NCBI GenBank assembly: GCA_013396915.1
Contig: VWZL01000298.1
Span: 366,144-430,143 of the forward strand
Direction of reading: 5' to 3'
Source: Stercorarius parasiticus
Lineage: Eukaryota > Chordata > Aves > Charadriiformes > Stercorariidae
DNA length: 64,000 nucleotides
In this document: positions 61,601-64,000 of the stretch, piece after piece
How positions within the stretch are numbered: the stretch's first letter is position 1
How the letters are laid out: each line of letters begins with the position of its first letter
The notes under the pieces: model-generated
The model's input: the letters and a program-made list of their open reading frames with translations, nothing else
Databases searched by the model: none
What the model was told of the DNA's origin: nothing
Program-made: the position numbers and the translations under genes

Positions 61601-64000
61601 AGGCAAGTTGCTTCTCTAACATTTTGCTTTTCCTTTATCCAACTTTCATTATTTCAGTTCACTTTAAATTCTAAGAGTCATAATATCTCAAACCTGAAAG
61701 AGAATTTACCTGAAACAACCAACTTTTGCCTACTTGCTGCCTGCAAATCTGCACTAGCTCAAGGTTGTGGAGTGAATCTCAGCCTTGGCTTGCTCGAAGC
61801 AAATTCACAGAAGGTTTCCTCTTGGGGAGTTTTCTTTAAATTTAAGCCAAAATCTGATGCAAAGAAAGAGTTAATCCTGGGATTTTTTTTTTCCCAAAAG
61901 TAGAATAGAAACCTCAGATACCTCTGCAGTGGCAAAGAAATACAAACCTGGATAAAACTTCTGCACCTTTAAGTCATGGCAAGCTTTCAAAATTGGTTAC
62001 TAATATCTCACACAAAAAAGCAACAAAATCACTGACTTGATTCTGGAGTAAGAAAAGAAAGGGGTTTTTTTGGTTTGTTGGCGTTTTTTATAATTAACCT
62101 CTGAGAAATCAGTCTTGACAGTATTCCCAAAGATAGTACTTCCCCCTCTCGCAGATTAGCCAAGGCTACTCTCAGTGGTTTCATGCGGCACGTTCTTTTT
62201 GCTAAACCAACCTTTTCCACCAGTGTCAGAAAAAGGACCATTTCAGTCTCCCTGTAAAAACCTGTTTACATGCAGATTTATGCAGTCTATAAGTAATGTT
62301 TCAGGGGAAACTCAAGGTGGAAGTTGTTGACTCTAGATATACTGTTCAATGAGAACCTGAAATAATGGTTGTTCAATGCTGTTCAATGCAAGTTAATAAG
62401 AGCTATTTATTTAGGGCTTACTTTTCCTTTTAATTGCATATTCACAACACCAACGATATTTTAAAATAAAAACACTTCAATTTTAAAAGATTACTTTTTC
62501 AGAATGTATTCAAATGTAGGTGCTCCAAGAAAAGACCTACAATGTACTATGCTTCAGTCAACCAGGTAGAAGAAAACAAACAGATACTCCTGAAATTTAA
62601 TCAGAGTTCCTAGACACCAGAAAAAAATCAGAGGAATCTGTAGGAAACAGCAGTTTAAGTAGAGAGATGGGAAAGTCTTGAAACAAAATGCCACAGGCCA
62701 GCTGCAGAATGTTAGCTGAAAAACTTTAGGGCACCTATTGAAAATTATTTTGAAAGCATTGGTAGGTCAAACATTCTTCTATTGCTTCTCCAAGATGCTC
62801 AAAAGAAGCAAAGGTTTGTATGTGCACTCTTCTTTGAATTGACTGGCAGGCCTAGATGTCCACAAGTGTAAAACTGTCTCTTACAAAACATTACAGATAT
62901 ATTGGTTATTACCCCAATGCAGCAATGCTCCTCGCCTCAATCAGTATTTCTTTTTTATTGAGGAAATACTTTGTTTTCCTTCACTGAATAAGTAGCGTAC
63001 AACCAACCTCTCTGGTGAGGCTTCAGCTTTACCCCTCTTATCCCTCAAATTAATGGAGGAAAGTGAAGTTTATAAACACACTGGAGCTTGTAACATTAGA
63101 AACACTTGCCTGTGTTTGCAGCTCCCCAAATGCACAGCCTCATTTGCTGCCCGATCAAACTCAGTAGTTGTAACAGTTACCTATGCAGGTCTTACTCTAG
63201 AGTTTAAAATTCCCCACCTACAGTATATATAGTTAGTCTTAATAAATAAATGACTTGGACCATGCATTATATATCATTCAAATCCATGAGGACACAAATT
63301 ATGTATAATACATTGGCTGTGTAATTTATTTATTAAGCAAAACGTGAATTTTCCATGCTTGTGTTTTGAGGCACAGTTTGTCACACACAGCTAAATGATG
63401 TATTCTTATTAGTCCCACTCAATTACCAAGTCATCCCTCTGTGCACTGTATATTTGTTAATGATAGTGCCACAACGCTGCATCTACAATACCTGTGATTT
63501 TAGTGATTCATAACCACTCACTAAAACTGTGAAAATGATAAATTGACTGCTGTTGATTAAATGCCGCCAACAGTATGTTTCGTATGTGTTTGTCGCAGTT
63601 AGGAGTTAAAGAAACAGCATTGCTCCAATCATTTAAATATCTAATTAAGCAGAACCCTGGCTAGAAAGAAAGAGCTTGTTGGAATGAAATATCATTAAAA
63701 GGGAAAAAAAAAAGTACAGCACTGATTTTTGCACGTGTCTACATGAAGACTTTTCATCTCAACCCCACTGATCATAAATATGTCATGAACAAAACAAAAG
63801 CAAAAGATAAAAATTAAAAAGGCTGAAGAACTTGGAGGGGAGTTCTCCCAGACTCACTGCACAGCTGCACATGGTTGATTTGATGGTTTTAGCTGATATC
63901 CGAGATTAGCTTGAAACAACAGTGAACTCCAGTAACATGTAAGGCAGTCCTTGATGACAGCCCTTAAGACTGGGGCAAATAGAGTGGAGAGGAGATCATG
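58683..64000. other. AT-rich gene-free stretch, possible conserved non-coding DNA at the end
   Basis: No gene is recognised. There is an A15 run at 59834-59848 and a purine-rich stretch at 60820-60850. The section 63230-63660 is AT-rich with many homeobox-type cores (TTAATAAATAAA, TAATTTATTTATTAAG, CTAATTAAG) and unusually few homopolymers, the look of developmental conserved non-coding elements. This is impression only. Confidence 0.4.
59834..59848. repeat. Poly-A run
   Basis: A run of 15 A, with no retrotransposon body recognisable directly upstream. Confidence 0.9.

Noticed and set aside
1..64000. CRISPR arrays, tRNA or rRNA genes, operons
   Set aside because: I saw no regularly spaced direct repeats, cloverleaf genes or bacterial gene organisation. 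The sequence is vertebrate in character.

Overview
This window looks like avian (bird) nuclear DNA from a gene desert or a very large intron. The signs are CR1 LINEs ending in the ATTCTATG-type 3' repeat, a solo ERVL-like LTR ending in ...CCACAACA, few young interspersed repeats, and scattered very old fossils (MIR/CORE-SINE, L2/CR1-like, L1/Tx1-like, hAT). I see no convincing complete protein-coding gene, no tRNA or rRNA, and no CRISPR or bacterial feature. Almost all open frames are chance frames or antisense shadows of decayed LINEs.

Layout. 1-3927: unique AT-rich DNA. 3928-6960: a long, inactivated CR1 on the minus strand with endonuclease and reverse transcriptase (RT) remains. 6961-18360: unique DNA with short simple repeats. 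18360-19560: a decayed L1/Tx1-clade RT on the minus strand, with its motifs in the correct order. 20640-21100: a second fossil RT of L2/CR1 type, also minus strand. 23520-23903: a solo ERVL-type LTR. 31197-35635: a CR1 3' end followed by a roughly 465-bp tail, inside an apparent 2265-bp-period tandem duplication with N joins. 39040-39690: a hAT transposase remnant next to an old CR1/L2-type 3' tail. 44690-44870 and 48005-48235: two MIR-type SINEs. 56500-57532: a second CR1-plus-tail composite. 58473-58682: an exon-like coiled-coil open frame behind a good splice acceptor. 58683-64000: AT-rich DNA, with homeobox-type motifs near 63.2-63.7 kb that could be a conserved non-coding element.

The most interesting points are: (1) the L1/Tx1 fossil, a clade rarely noted in birds; (2) two CR1 copies with different 5' truncations that share the same extra 3' tail, suggesting 3' transduction or an unrecognised CR1 subfamily or composite repeat; (3) a near-identical tandem duplication with single-N joins and a 208-bp insert almost identical to a locus 23 kb away, most likely an assembly artefact; (4) the possible exon at 58.5 kb. 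There is no operon-like cooperation between genes to describe. The biology here is repeat history and possible regulatory DNA.
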